A program made the position numbers and the translations under genes. From Pseudomonas fluvialis (GTDB taxonomy: Bacteria; Pseudomonadota; Gammaproteobacteria; Pseudomonadales; Pseudomonadaceae): 64,000 nucleotides of DNA. Location of the stretch: contig NZ_NMQV01000020.1 of the NCBI RefSeq assembly GCF_002234375.1, positions 1 through 64,000 of the forward strand, given 5' to 3'. The notes below the pieces were generated by a model. It was not told the DNA's origin. It saw nothing but the letters and a program-made list of their open reading frames with translations, and made no database searches. Of this stretch, positions 26,482 to 35,238 are shown piece after piece; the first letter of the stretch is position 1; each line of letters opens with the position of its first letter.

Positions 26482-27636
26482 ATGAGCACCGAGACCACCC
26501 CAGGCTTCAAGCCGAAGAAATCCGTGGCCCTCTCCGGCACTGCCGCCGGTAACACCGCGCTGTGCACCGTAGGGCGCAGTGGCAACGATCTGCACTACCG
26601 TGGCTATGACATTCTCGATGTCGCCACGGCCTGCGAGTTTGAGGAAATCGCCCACCTGCTGGTGCACGGCAAACTGCCCAACGTCGCCGAACTGGCCGGC
26701 TACAAGGCCAAGCTCAAATCCCTGCGTGGTCTGCCGGCTGGGGTCAAGGTGGCGCTCGAGCAACTGCCGCCCTCGGCGCACCCGATGGACGTGATGCGTA
26801 CCGCGGTGTCGGTGCTCGGCTGCCTGTCACCGGAGAAGGACGATCACAACCATCCCGGCGCGCGCGACATTGCCGACAAGCTGATGGCCAGCCTGGGCTC
26901 GGCACTGCTCTATTGGTATCACTTCAGCCACAACGGCAAGCGCATCGACGTGGAAACCGACGATGACTCCATTGGCGGGCACTTCCTGCACCTGCTGCAT
27001 GGCGAGAAGCCGCGCGAGTCCTGGGTACGCGCCATGCACACCAGCCTGGTGCTGTACGCCGAGCACGAATTCAATGCCTCGACCTTCACCGGCCGGGTGA
27101 TCGCCGGCACCGGTTCGGACATGTACTCCTGCATCGCCGGCTCCATCGGTGCGCTGCGCGGGCCCAAGCATGGCGGCGCCAACGAAGTGGCCTTCGAGGT
27201 GCAGAAACGCTACGACAACCCGGACGAAGCCGAGGCGGATATCCGTGCTCGCGTAGAGAAGAAGGAAGTGATCATCGGCTTCGGCCATCCGGTCTACACC
27301 GTGGCCGATCCGCGCAACAAGGTGATCAAGGACGTGGCACGCCAGCTGTCGGTGGAGCAGGGCAACACCAAGATGTACGACATTGCCGAGCGCCTGGAGA
27401 GCGTGATGTGGGATATCAAGAAGATGTTCCCCAACCTCGACTGGTTCAGTGCGGTCAGCTACCACATGATGGGTGTGCCCACCGCCATGTTCACCCCGCT
27501 GTTCGTCATCGCCCGCACCTCCGGCTGGTCCAGCCACGTCATCGAACAACGTATCGACGGCAAGATCATTCGTCCCAGCGCCAACTATGTCGGCCCTGAA
27601 GACCTGACCTTCGTGCCGCTCAAGGATCGTCGCTAA
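26482..27636 (+). CDS. prpC: 2-methylcitrate synthase
   Basis: Condenses propionyl-CoA with oxaloacetate. The 384-residue protein is a short, Gram-positive-type citrate synthase fold with catalytic His residues in GPKHGGANE and GFGHPVYT and Asp in the [12 protein letters not shown] region. The frame is open from 26380 inside prpB, but the ATG at 26482 has a GAGGAG site and starts [19 protein letters not shown], the normal PrpC beginning. It lies 2 nt before acnD. Confidence 0.96.
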   Translation: MSTETTPGFKPKKSVALSGTAAGNTALCTVGRSGNDLHYRGYDILDVATACEFEEIAHLLVHGKLPNVAELAGYKAKLKSLRGLPAGVKVALEQLPPSAHPMDVMRTAVSVLGCLSPEKDDHNHPGARDIADKLMASLGSALLYWYHFSHNGKRIDVETDDDSIGGHFLHLLHGEKPRESWVRAMHTSLVLYAEHEFNASTFTGRVIAGTGSDMYSCIAGSIGALRGPKHGGANEVAFEVQKRYDNPDEAEADIRARVEKKEVIIGFGHPVYTVADPRNKVIKDVARQLSVEQGNTKMYDIAERLESVMWDIKKMFPNLDWFSAVSYHMMGVPTAMFTPLFVIARTSGWSSHVIEQRIDGKIIRPSANYVGPEDLTFVPLKDRR

Positions 27637-27638
27637 TC

Positions 27639-30248
27639 ATGAACAGTCAATTTCGCAAACCACTGGCCGGCACCGCGCTGGACTATTTCGATGCCCCCGC
27701 CGCCGTGGATGCCCTGCAGGCCGGCGCCTGGGCGCGCCTGCCCTATGTCAGCCGGGTGCTGGCCGAGCAACTGGTGCGCCGCTGCGAGCCGCAGCTGCTG
27801 AATGACGCGCTGCGCCAGCTCATCGAGCGTAAGCAGGATCTCGACTTCCCCTGGTATCCGGCGCGGGTGGTCTGCCACGACATCCTTGGCCAGACCGCGC
27901 TGGTCGACCTGGCCGGCCTGCGCGACGCCATCGCCGAGAAGGGCGGTGACCCGTCCAAGGTCAACCCGGTGGTGCCGACCCAGCTGATCGTCGACCACTC
28001 GCTGGCGGTGGAAGCGCCGGGCTTCGACCCGGATGCCTTTGAGAAGAACCGCGCCATCGAGGAGCGCCGCAACGAGGACCGTTTCCACTTCATCGAGTGG
28101 ACTAAGACCGCGTTCAAGAACGTCGACGTGATCCCGGCCGGCAACGGCATCATGCACCAGATCAACCTGGAGAAGATGAGCCCGGTGATCCAGGCGCGCG
28201 GCGGCGTGGCCTTCCCGGACACCTGCGTGGGCACCGACTCGCACACCCCGCACGTGGACGCGCTGGGCGTGATCGCCATCGGTGTCGGCGGCCTGGAAGC
28301 CGAGACGGTGATGCTTGGCCATCCGTCGATGATGCGCCTGCCCGACATCGTCGGCGTCAAGCTCACCGGCAAGCGTCAACCGGGCATTACCGCCACCGAT
28401 ATCGTGCTGGCGCTGACCGAGTTCCTGCGCAAGGAACGGGTGGTGGGGGCCTGGGTCGAGTTCTTCGGCGAGGGCGCGGACAGCCTGTCGATCGGTGACC
28501 GCGCGACCATCTCCAACATGTGCCCGGAATACGGTGCCACCGCGGCGATGTTCTACATCGACCAGCAGACCCTCGACTACCTCAAGCTCACCGGCCGCGA
28601 GCCGGAGCAGGTGGCGCTGGTCGAGCAGTACGCCAAGACCCTCGGCCTGTGGGCCACTGCGCTGCAGACCGCCGAATACGAGCGCGTGCTGGAGTTCGAT
28701 CTGTCCGGCGTGGTGCGCAACATGGCCGGCCCGAGCAACCCGCACAAGCGCCTGCCGACCTCGGCGCTGCATGAGCGCGGCATTGCCGACGAAGCCAAGC
28801 TGGCTGCCGCCAAGGCCGAAGAAGCCCAGGGCCTGCTGCCCGATGGCGCGGTGATCATCGCCGCCATCACCAGCTGCACCAACACCTCCAACCCGCGCAA
28901 CGTGGTCGCCGCTGGCCTGCTGGCGAAGAAGGCCAACGCCCTCGGCCTGGTGCGCAAACCGTGGGTCAAGACTTCCTTCGCCCCGGGTTCCAAGGTCGCC
29001 AAGCTGTACCTGGAAGAAGCCGGCCTGCTCAGCGAGCTGGAAAAGCTCGGCTTCGGCATCGTCGCCTACGCCTGCACCACCTGCAATGGCATGTCCGGCG
29101 CGCTGGACCCGGTGATTCAGCAGGAAATCATCGACCGCGACCTGTACGCCACCGCCGTGCTGTCGGGCAACCGCAACTTCGACGGGCGCATCCACCCTTA
29201 CGCCAAGCAGGCCTTCCTCGCCTCGCCGCCGCTGGTGGTGGCCTACGCCATCGCCGGTACCGTGCGCTTCGATATCGAGCAGGATGTACTGGGCCATGAT
29301 GCCAGCGGCCAGCCGATCACCCTCAAGGACCTGTGGCCGAGCGACGAGGAGATCGACGCGATCGTCGCTGCCAGCGTGAAGCCGGAGCAGTTCAAGCAGA
29401 TCTACATCCCGATGTTCGACCTGGGCGCCGTCAAGGAAGCCGACAGCCCGCTGTACGACTGGCGACCGATGTCCACCTACATCCGCCGTCCACCGTACTG
29501 GGAAGGCGCGCTGGCCGGTGAGCGCACCCTCAAGGGCATGCGGCCGCTGGCGATCCTGCCGGACAACATCACCACCGACCACCTGTCGCCGTCCAACGCC
29601 ATCCTGCTGGATTCGGCAGCGGGCGAGTACCTGGCGAAGATGGGCCTGCCGGAGGAGGACTTCAACTCCTACGCCACCCACCGTGGCGACCACCTGACCG
29701 CGCAGCGTGCGACCTTTGCCAACCCGCAACTGGTCAACGAGATGGTGGTGGTCGATGGCCAGGTGAAGAAGGGCTCGCTGGCCCGCGTCGAGCCGGAAGG
29801 CCAGGTCATGCGCATGTGGGAAGCCATCGAAACCTACATGAACCGCAAGCAGAACCTGATCATCGTCGCCGGTGCCGACTACGGCCAGGGCAGCTCGCGT
29901 GACTGGGCGGCCAAGGGCGTGCGCCTGGCCGGGGTTGAGGTGATCGTCGCCGAGGGCTTCGAGCGCATCCACCGCACCAACCTGGTCGGCATGGGCGTGC
30001 TGCCGGTGGAGTTCAAACCGGGTACCACCCGCCTGACCCTCGCCCTGGACGGCACCGAGACCTACGACATCGAAGGCGCGCTGGCGCCGCGTGGCGAGCT
30101 GACCCTGGTGGTCAACCGGCGCAACGGTGAAGTACTGCGCGTGCCGGTCACCTGCCGCCTGGACACCGCGGCCGACGTGCGCGTCTACCAGGCCGGCGGC
30201 GTGCTGCAGCGCTTCGCCCAGGACTTCCTTGAGTCGTCCCAGGGCTGA
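27639..30248 (+). CDS. acnD: Fe/S-dependent 2-methylisocitrate dehydratase AcnD
   Basis: Aconitase-like enzyme that dehydrates 2-methylcitrate to trans-2-methylaconitate. The 869-residue length and sequence match AcnD rather than AcnA. Cluster ligands are the Cys of SCTNTSNPRN and the two Cys of YACTTCNGMSGA. The C-terminal swivel domain has GADYGQGSSRDWAAKG. Together with PrpF it replaces PrpD. The start is 2 nt after the prpC stop. A terminator-like hairpin lies 6 nt after its own stop. Confidence 0.96.
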   Translation: MNSQFRKPLAGTALDYFDAPAAVDALQAGAWARLPYVSRVLAEQLVRRCEPQLLNDALRQLIERKQDLDFPWYPARVVCHDILGQTALVDLAGLRDAIAEKGGDPSKVNPVVPTQLIVDHSLAVEAPGFDPDAFEKNRAIEERRNEDRFHFIEWTKTAFKNVDVIPAGNGIMHQINLEKMSPVIQARGGVAFPDTCVGTDSHTPHVDALGVIAIGVGGLEAETVMLGHPSMMRLPDIVGVKLTGKRQPGITATDIVLALTEFLRKERVVGAWVEFFGEGADSLSIGDRATISNMCPEYGATAAMFYIDQQTLDYLKLTGREPEQVALVEQYAKTLGLWATALQTAEYERVLEFDLSGVVRNMAGPSNPHKRLPTSALHERGIADEAKLAAAKAEEAQGLLPDGAVIIAAITSCTNTSNPRNVVAAGLLAKKANALGLVRKPWVKTSFAPGSKVAKLYLEEAGLLSELEKLGFGIVAYACTTCNGMSGALDPVIQQEIIDRDLYATAVLSGNRNFDGRIHPYAKQAFLASPPLVVAYAIAGTVRFDIEQDVLGHDASGQPITLKDLWPSDEEIDAIVAASVKPEQFKQIYIPMFDLGAVKEADSPLYDWRPMSTYIRRPPYWEGALAGERTLKGMRPLAILPDNITTDHLSPSNAILLDSAAGEYLAKMGLPEEDFNSYATHRGDHLTAQRATFANPQLVNEMVVVDGQVKKGSLARVEPEGQVMRMWEAIETYMNRKQNLIIVAGADYGQGSSRDWAAKGVRLAGVEVIVAEGFERIHRTNLVGMGVLPVEFKPGTTRLTLALDGTETYDIEGALAPRGELTLVVNRRNGEVLRVPVTCRLDTAADVRVYQAGGVLQRFAQDFLESSQG

Positions 30249-30254
30249 TGCATC

Positions 30255-30283
30255 ACCGGGGCGGCAACGCCCCGGTCTTCTTT
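30255..30283 (+). terminator. Intra-operon terminator-like hairpin before prpF
   Basis: ACCGGGGCG-GCAA-CGCCCCGGT is a perfect 9-bp GC-rich stem with a GNRA-type tetraloop, followed by CTTCTTT. It sits between acnD and prpF, just before the prpF ribosome site GAGGAG. It may terminate part of the transcripts, or protect the 3' end of the prpB-prpC-acnD message. Confidence 0.6.
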
Positions 30284-30297
30284 GAGGAGAATGCTTT

Positions 30298-31485
30298 ATG
30301 GCTCATGCAGCCCAGATCAGAATCCCCGCCACCTACATGCGCGGCGGTACCAGCAAGGGCGTGTTCTTCCGCCTGCAGGACCTGCCGGCCAGCTGCCAGG
30401 TGCCGGGTGCAGCGCGTGATGCGCTGTTCATGCGGGTGATCGGCAGTCCCGATCCCTATGCCGCGCATATCGACGGTATGGGCGGCGCCACTTCGTCGAC
30501 CTCCAAGTGCGTGATCCTGTCGAAAAGCACCCAGCCGGAACACGACGTCGATTACCTGTACGGCCAGGTGTCGATCGACAAGGCCTTCGTCGACTGGAGC
30601 GGCAACTGCGGCAACCTGTCCACCGCCGCCGGGGCCTTCGCCATCCATGCCGGGCTGATCGATCCGGCGCGTATTCCGCAGAACGGCACCTGCGTGGTGC
30701 GCATCTGGCAGGCGAATATCCAGAAAACCATCATCGCCCATGTGCCGGTGAGCAATGGCCAGGTGCAGGAAACCGGCGATTTTGAGCTGGACGGGGTGAC
30801 CTTCCCGGCGGCGGAGATCGTGCTGGAATTCCTCGACCCGTCGGATGACGGCGAGGAGGGCGGTTCGATGTTCCCCACCGGCAACCTGGTGGACCAGCTG
30901 GAGGTCCCCGGCGTCGGTACCTTCCCGGCCACCCTGATCAGCGCCGGCATCCCCACGGTGTTCGTCAACGCCGCGGACATCGGCTACCAGGGCACCGAGC
31001 TGCGCGAGGCCATCAACGGCGATCCGGCACAGCTGGCACGCTTCGAACAGATCCGCGTGGCCGGCGCGCTGCGCATGGGCCTGATCAAGAGTGCCGAAGA
31101 GGCCTTGACCCGCCAGCACACGCCGAAGATTGCCTTCGTCAGCCCGCCCAAAACCTACACGGCGTCCAGCGGCAAGACCATCGCGGCCGACGAGGTCGAC
31201 CTGCTGGTCCGTGCGCTGTCCATGGGCAAGCTGCACCACGCGATGATGGGCACCTGCGCGGTGGCCATCGGCACGGCGGCGGCGGTGCCCGGCACCCTGG
31301 TCAACCTGGCGGCGGGCGGTGGCGAACGCGAGGCGGTGCGCTTCGGTCATCCGTCCGGCACCCTGCGCGTCGGCGCTCAGGCGGTGCAGGCCGACGGGCA
31401 GTGGACGGTGACCAAGGCGAGCATGTCGCGTTCGGCACGTATCCTCATGGAAGGCTGGGTACGCGTGCCGGGCGACCTGCTGTAA
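30298..31485 (+). CDS. prpF: 2-methylaconitate cis-trans isomerase
   Basis: Isomerises the trans-2-methylaconitate made by AcnD to the cis form. The 395-residue protein has the two-domain diaminopimelate-epimerase-like fold: PATYMRGGTSKGVFF at the start, GNCGNLSTAAGAFA in the first domain and MGKLHHAMMGTCAVAIGTAA in the second. It has a GAGGAG site. It is the last prp gene; no prpD follows. Its stop lies 7 bp from the stop of convergent atuG. Confidence 0.95.
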   Translation: MAHAAQIRIPATYMRGGTSKGVFFRLQDLPASCQVPGAARDALFMRVIGSPDPYAAHIDGMGGATSSTSKCVILSKSTQPEHDVDYLYGQVSIDKAFVDWSGNCGNLSTAAGAFAIHAGLIDPARIPQNGTCVVRIWQANIQKTIIAHVPVSNGQVQETGDFELDGVTFPAAEIVLEFLDPSDDGEEGGSMFPTGNLVDQLEVPGVGTFPATLISAGIPTVFVNAADIGYQGTELREAINGDPAQLARFEQIRVAGALRMGLIKSAEEALTRQHTPKIAFVSPPKTYTASSGKTIAADEVDLLVRALSMGKLHHAMMGTCAVAIGTAAAVPGTLVNLAAGGGEREAVRFGHPSGTLRVGAQAVQADGQWTVTKASMSRSARILMEGWVRVPGDLL

Positions 31486-31492
31486 CAGGCGG

Positions 31493-32311
31493 TTATTCGA
31501 CGAACAGGTCGGTCATCAGTTGCCCGGCCGGGTCATAACGGTACTGCTCGAAGTCCGTCTGGCCCTGCTCGTGCAGAATCTCCTCGTCGATCAGCAGGCG
31601 GCCGCTGATGCAGCGGCCGCTGCTGCTGAGGATGGCATGGGCGGCATCGGCCATGATCGCCGGCAGGCGCGCGGCCTTCATCACGGCGGGGCCGCCGGCC
31701 TCGAACTCGATGGCGGCGGTGGCGATCACTGTCTTGGGCCACAGCGCGTTGACGCTGATGCCGTATTTCCTGAATTCCTCGTGCATCCCCAGGGTCAGCA
31801 TGCTCATGCCGTACTTGGTGGTGGTGTAGGGGCCGTAGCTGGCGAACCACTTGGGGTCGAGGTTCAGCGGCGGCGACAGACTGAGGATATGACCCTGGGT
31901 TTTCTTCAGGTAGGGCAGCGCCGCCTGGCTGCAGACCATCACCGCGCGGGTGTTGATCTGGAACATCAGGTCATAGCGCTTGGGCTCCAGATGCTCCACG
32001 CCCTTGAGGCGGATGGCGCCGGCGTTGTTGATCAGCGCGTCGATGCTGCCGAAGTGCTCGGCAGCCTGGGCCATGGCCGCTTTCACCGCTTCCTCGTCAC
32101 GCACGTCCAGTTGCAGGGGCAGGGCCTTCCCACCGGCGGCGACGATTTCCTCGGCTACCGAGAAGATGGTGCCTAGCAGTTTTGGGTGGGCCTCGGCGCT
32201 TTTGGCCGCGACCACGATATTGGCGCCGTCGGTGGCGGCCTTGAGCGCGATCTCCCGGCCGATGCCGCGGCTGGCGCCGGTGATGAACAGGGTCTTGCCG
32301 TTAAGTGACAT
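31493..32311 (-). CDS. atuG: SDR family oxidoreductase AtuG
   Basis: NAD(P)-dependent short-chain dehydrogenase of 272 residues in the acyclic-terpene cluster, similar to HSDL2-type SDRs. It has the cofactor motif TGASRGIG, NNAGA and the active-site segment with Ser (LSLSPPLN) and YGPYTTTKYG (Tyr-x3-Lys). The exact step is not settled for this family member; AtuG is assigned by position next to atuF. It is separated from atuF by 93 nt containing a hairpin, while the rest of the cluster is tightly packed. No atuH follows. Confidence 0.85.
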   Translation of the reverse strand: MSLNGKTLFITGASRGIGREIALKAATDGANIVVAAKSAEAHPKLLGTIFSVAEEIVAAGGKALPLQLDVRDEEAVKAAMAQAAEHFGSIDALINNAGAIRLKGVEHLEPKRYDLMFQINTRAVMVCSQAALPYLKKTQGHILSLSPPLNLDPKWFASYGPYTTTKYGMSMLTLGMHEEFRKYGISVNALWPKTVIATAAIEFEAGGPAVMKAARLPAIMADAAHAILSSSGRCISGRLLIDEEILHEQGQTDFEQYRYDPAGQLMTDLFVE

Positions 32312-32349
32312 TTGGCCTCCATAAGGGCGCTTGCACAGAAGTGGGCAAA

Positions 32350-32376
32350 CCCCGCCCAGAAGACTCTGGCGCGGGG
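32350..32376 (-). terminator. Hairpin between atuF and atuG
   Basis: On the minus strand a stem of 11 bp with one bulged G (CCCCG-x-GCCAGA pairing with TCTGGGCGGGG) and a 4-nt loop is followed only by TTTG. It could reduce read-through from atuF into atuG. The short U run makes full termination doubtful. Confidence 0.4.
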
Positions 32377-32404
32377 CTTGGTATCAGCCAGTGGCGCGTG
32401 GCGA

Positions 32405-34393
32405 TCAGGCTGGGTCGGCTTCGATTTCCACCAGCAGCTGACGGTTCTTGACCTGGTCGCCCTGGCTCACGCCGACCCGGCGGACCACGCCGTCGACGCC
32501 GGCCTTGAGCGGGTGTTCCATCTTCATGGCTTCCAGCACCACCAGGAGCTGGCCCTTGCTGACGCGGGCGCCTTCCTCGATCAGGACATCGACGATGGCG
32601 CCATCCATGGGGGCCTTCACCGCACCGGAGCTGGCGGCGTTCTGGCCCCCGGCCGGTTCGTGGGTTACGTCGGTGAGTTCCAGATTGCCGAAGTGGCCGA
32701 ACAGCCACAGGCGGTCGCCATCGTGCTGGTAGGCCTGGCGGCGGCGGATGCCGTCCTGCTCCAGGGTCAGCCAGCGGCCGTCGCTGGCCAGCAGGCGCAG
32801 TTCAACCTGGCTGTCGCCGACGCGGGCGCGCAGGTGCGGCTGGGCGCCATCGCCGAGCACATCCAGCTCGACACTGTGCTTGTGTTCGCCCTGCTTGAGG
32901 ATGAAGCGCCACGGCGCGCTACCGGCACTGCGCCAGCCAGCCAGACCGGACTGGTGGCTGCGGCTGTTGGCCGATTCCTGATAGAGCAGGGCGGCGGCGA
33001 TGGCCAGCTCACTGGCGGCTGGCGCCTGCGGGGTCAGGCTTTCGTCGCTGGCAAAGTGCTCGGCGATAAAGGCCGTGGTGGCGTTGCCGGCGGCGAACTC
33101 GGGGTTGGCCAAGAGGTTGGCGAGGAAGCGCTGGTTGCCGTTGACCCCCAGCAGCACGCAGTTCTCAAGGGCACGCACCAGCTTGCGCCGGGCGTCCTCA
33201 CGGGTGGCGCCGTAGGCGATGACCTTGGCCAGCATCGGGTCGTAGAAGGGCGTGACTTCCTGACCTTCGACCAGACCATGGTCGATGCGGATGCCTTCCA
33301 GCAGCTCCGGCTCCCAGCGCAGCACGCGGCCGGTCTGCGGCAGGAAGTTGTGCGCCGAATCCTCGGCGTACAGGCGCACTTCCATGGCATGGCCGGTGAG
33401 GGTGATGTCGTCCTGCTTGAGCGGCAAGTGCTGGCCTTCGGCCACGCGGATCTGCCACGCCACCAGGTCCTGCCCGGTGATCAGTTCGGTGACCGGGTGT
33501 TCCACCTGCAGGCGGGTGTTCATTTCCAGGAAGAAGAACTCGCCGCTGGCATCGAGCAGGAATTCCACCGTGCCGGCGCCGACATAGTTGACCCGCGCGG
33601 CGGCCTTGACCGCCGCCTCGCCCATGGCGCGGCGCAGCTCGGGCGTCATCACCGGGCAGGGCGCTTCCTCGACCACTTTCTGGTGGCGCCGCTGCACCGA
33701 GCAGTCGCGCTCACCGAGGTAAACAATATGGCCGTGCTGGTCGCCGAAGACCTGAATCTCGACGTGACGCGGGCGGATCACCGCGCGCTCCAGAATCAGC
33801 TCGCCGGAACCGAAGGCGTTCTGCGCTTCCGAACGGGCGGTGCGGATCTGCTCCTGCAGCTCGCTGGCCTGATGCACCAGGCGCATCCCGCGGCCACCGC
33901 CGCCGGCGCTGGCCTTGATCATCAGCGGGTAGCCGATGCGCTCGGCTTCACGCACCAGAGTCTCGTCGTCCTGGGCCGCGCCTTCGTAGCCGGGAATGCA
34001 GGGCACGCCGGCTTCGAGCATGGCGATCTTCGACAGGCGCTTGCTGCCCATCAGGTGGATGGCTTCCACGGTCGGGCCGATGAAGACGATGCCGGCGGCT
34101 TCACAGGCGCGGGCAAAGTCGGCGTTCTCGGAGAGGAAGCCGTAGCCTGGGTGGATCGCGTCGGCGCCGGTCTTCTGCGCGGCAGCGATGATGTTGTCGA
34201 TCACCAGATAGGACTGGTTGACCTGCGCCGGGCCGATGCACACGGCCTCGTCGGCTACCTGCACGTGGCGGGCGCCGGCGTCGGCCTCGGAGTACACCGC
34301 CACGGTGCGGTAGCCGAGTTCCTTGGCGGTGCGCATGACGCGGCAGGCGATTTCACCGCGGTTGGCGATCAGAATCTTGTTGAAGGCGGGCAT
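32405..34393 (-). CDS. atuF: Geranyl-CoA carboxylase, biotin-containing alpha subunit
   Basis: Carries biotin and carboxylates it with ATP, then passes CO2 to AtuC for geranyl-CoA. The 662-residue protein has a biotin carboxylase part (MPAFNKILIANRGEIACRV, GGGGRGMR, EMNTRLQVEHPVTE) and a C-terminal biotin domain with the biotinyl Lys624 in LEAMKMEHPL. The frame is open upstream to 34642 inside atuE, but the ATG at 34393 has GGAG and the standard start. Similar subunits serve 3-methylcrotonyl-CoA carboxylase; the atu context decides for geranyl-CoA. Confidence 0.92.
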   Translation of the reverse strand: MPAFNKILIANRGEIACRVMRTAKELGYRTVAVYSEADAGARHVQVADEAVCIGPAQVNQSYLVIDNIIAAAQKTGADAIHPGYGFLSENADFARACEAAGIVFIGPTVEAIHLMGSKRLSKIAMLEAGVPCIPGYEGAAQDDETLVREAERIGYPLMIKASAGGGGRGMRLVHQASELQEQIRTARSEAQNAFGSGELILERAVIRPRHVEIQVFGDQHGHIVYLGERDCSVQRRHQKVVEEAPCPVMTPELRRAMGEAAVKAAARVNYVGAGTVEFLLDASGEFFFLEMNTRLQVEHPVTELITGQDLVAWQIRVAEGQHLPLKQDDITLTGHAMEVRLYAEDSAHNFLPQTGRVLRWEPELLEGIRIDHGLVEGQEVTPFYDPMLAKVIAYGATREDARRKLVRALENCVLLGVNGNQRFLANLLANPEFAAGNATTAFIAEHFASDESLTPQAPAASELAIAAALLYQESANSRSHQSGLAGWRSAGSAPWRFILKQGEHKHSVELDVLGDGAQPHLRARVGDSQVELRLLASDGRWLTLEQDGIRRRQAYQHDGDRLWLFGHFGNLELTDVTHEPAGGQNAASSGAVKAPMDGAIVDVLIEEGARVSKGQLLVVLEAMKMEHPLKAGVDGVVRRVGVSQGDQVKNRQLLVEIEADPA

Positions 34394-34415
34394 GGTGCTG
34401 CTCCGTTCGATGTTC

Positions 34416-35228
34416 TTATTGTGCCCAGCGGGCAGCGCGTTTCTGCACGAAAGCCATGGTGCCCTCGATGCCTTCGGCACCGATGACGGCGGCGGCGAAC
34501 TGCTCGGCGGCCCGATCCAGCAGCGGGCCCAGAGCCTCCTGCTCGGTGGCCAGCAACAGGGCCTTGGTCGCCGCATTGGCGCCCGGTGCACACTGGCGCA
34601 CCTGGCCGAGTACTTCGCCCAGGCGTTGTTCCAGCGCGGCATCTGAGGCTTCGCAGTAATGCACCAGACCCAGACGCAGGGCCTCGGCGCCGTCGAAACG
34701 GGCCGCGGTCAGCGCCAGCCGGCGTGCCTGGGTCAGACCCACGCGCTTGACCACGAAGGGGGCGATCTGTGCCGGCAGGATGCCGAGGGTGGTTTCCGGC
34801 AGGCCGAACTTGCAGGCCTGATCGGCGATGGCGATATCGCTGATGCAGGCCAGGCCGAAACCGCCACCCAGCACGGCACCTTCGAGCAGAGCGATCACCA
34901 CCTGCGGTGCCTGCTGGAATTCCTCCAGCATGGCGCCGAAGGCACGGTTCAGCTCGCGGTAGGCGTCGCCGCGCCCTTCACCTTGAGAGCGTGCTCTGGC
35001 TCCCGCCATGTCCTTGATGTCGCCGCCGGCACAGAAGTGGCCGCCGGCGCCGCGCAGGACAATGGCGCGTACCTCGGCGTTGGCGCGCACGCTGTCGAGC
35101 ACCGCGCGCAGCTCACCGACCATGGCCAGGCTCATGGCGTTGCGGCTGTCCGGGCGGTTGAGGGTGACGTGCAGCACGCCACCTTCAAGGTTGAGCAGCA
35201 GGGTTTCGCAGTTCGGCAGCTCGGCCAT
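34416..35228 (-). CDS. atuE: Isohexenylglutaconyl-CoA hydratase
   Basis: Crotonase-family enzyme of 270 residues that hydrates isohexenylglutaconyl-CoA, the product of geranyl-CoA carboxylation. It has the CoA-binding and oxyanion segments RGAGGHFCAGGDIKDM and LEGAVLGGGFGLACISDIAIA. A strong AAGGAG site precedes the ATG. It is 10 nt after atuD and 22 nt before atuF, inside a tightly packed operon. Confidence 0.92.
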   Translation of the reverse strand: MAELPNCETLLLNLEGGVLHVTLNRPDSRNAMSLAMVGELRAVLDSVRANAEVRAIVLRGAGGHFCAGGDIKDMAGARARSQGEGRGDAYRELNRAFGAMLEEFQQAPQVVIALLEGAVLGGGFGLACISDIAIADQACKFGLPETTLGILPAQIAPFVVKRVGLTQARRLALTAARFDGAEALRLGLVHYCEASDAALEQRLGEVLGQVRQCAPGANAATKALLLATEQEALGPLLDRAAEQFAAAVIGAEGIEGTMAFVQKRAARWAQ

Positions 35229-35238
35229 GACGTGCTCC

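Noticed and set aside
27633..29972. A 779-residue minus-strand open frame across acnD.
   Set aside because: It is a shadow of acnD caused by GC-rich codon bias, with His/Gly/Arg-rich composition and no domain.
32312..34486. A 724-residue plus-strand open frame across atuF.
   Set aside because: Shadow frame opposite atuF; composition is unlike a real protein and it has no ribosome site.
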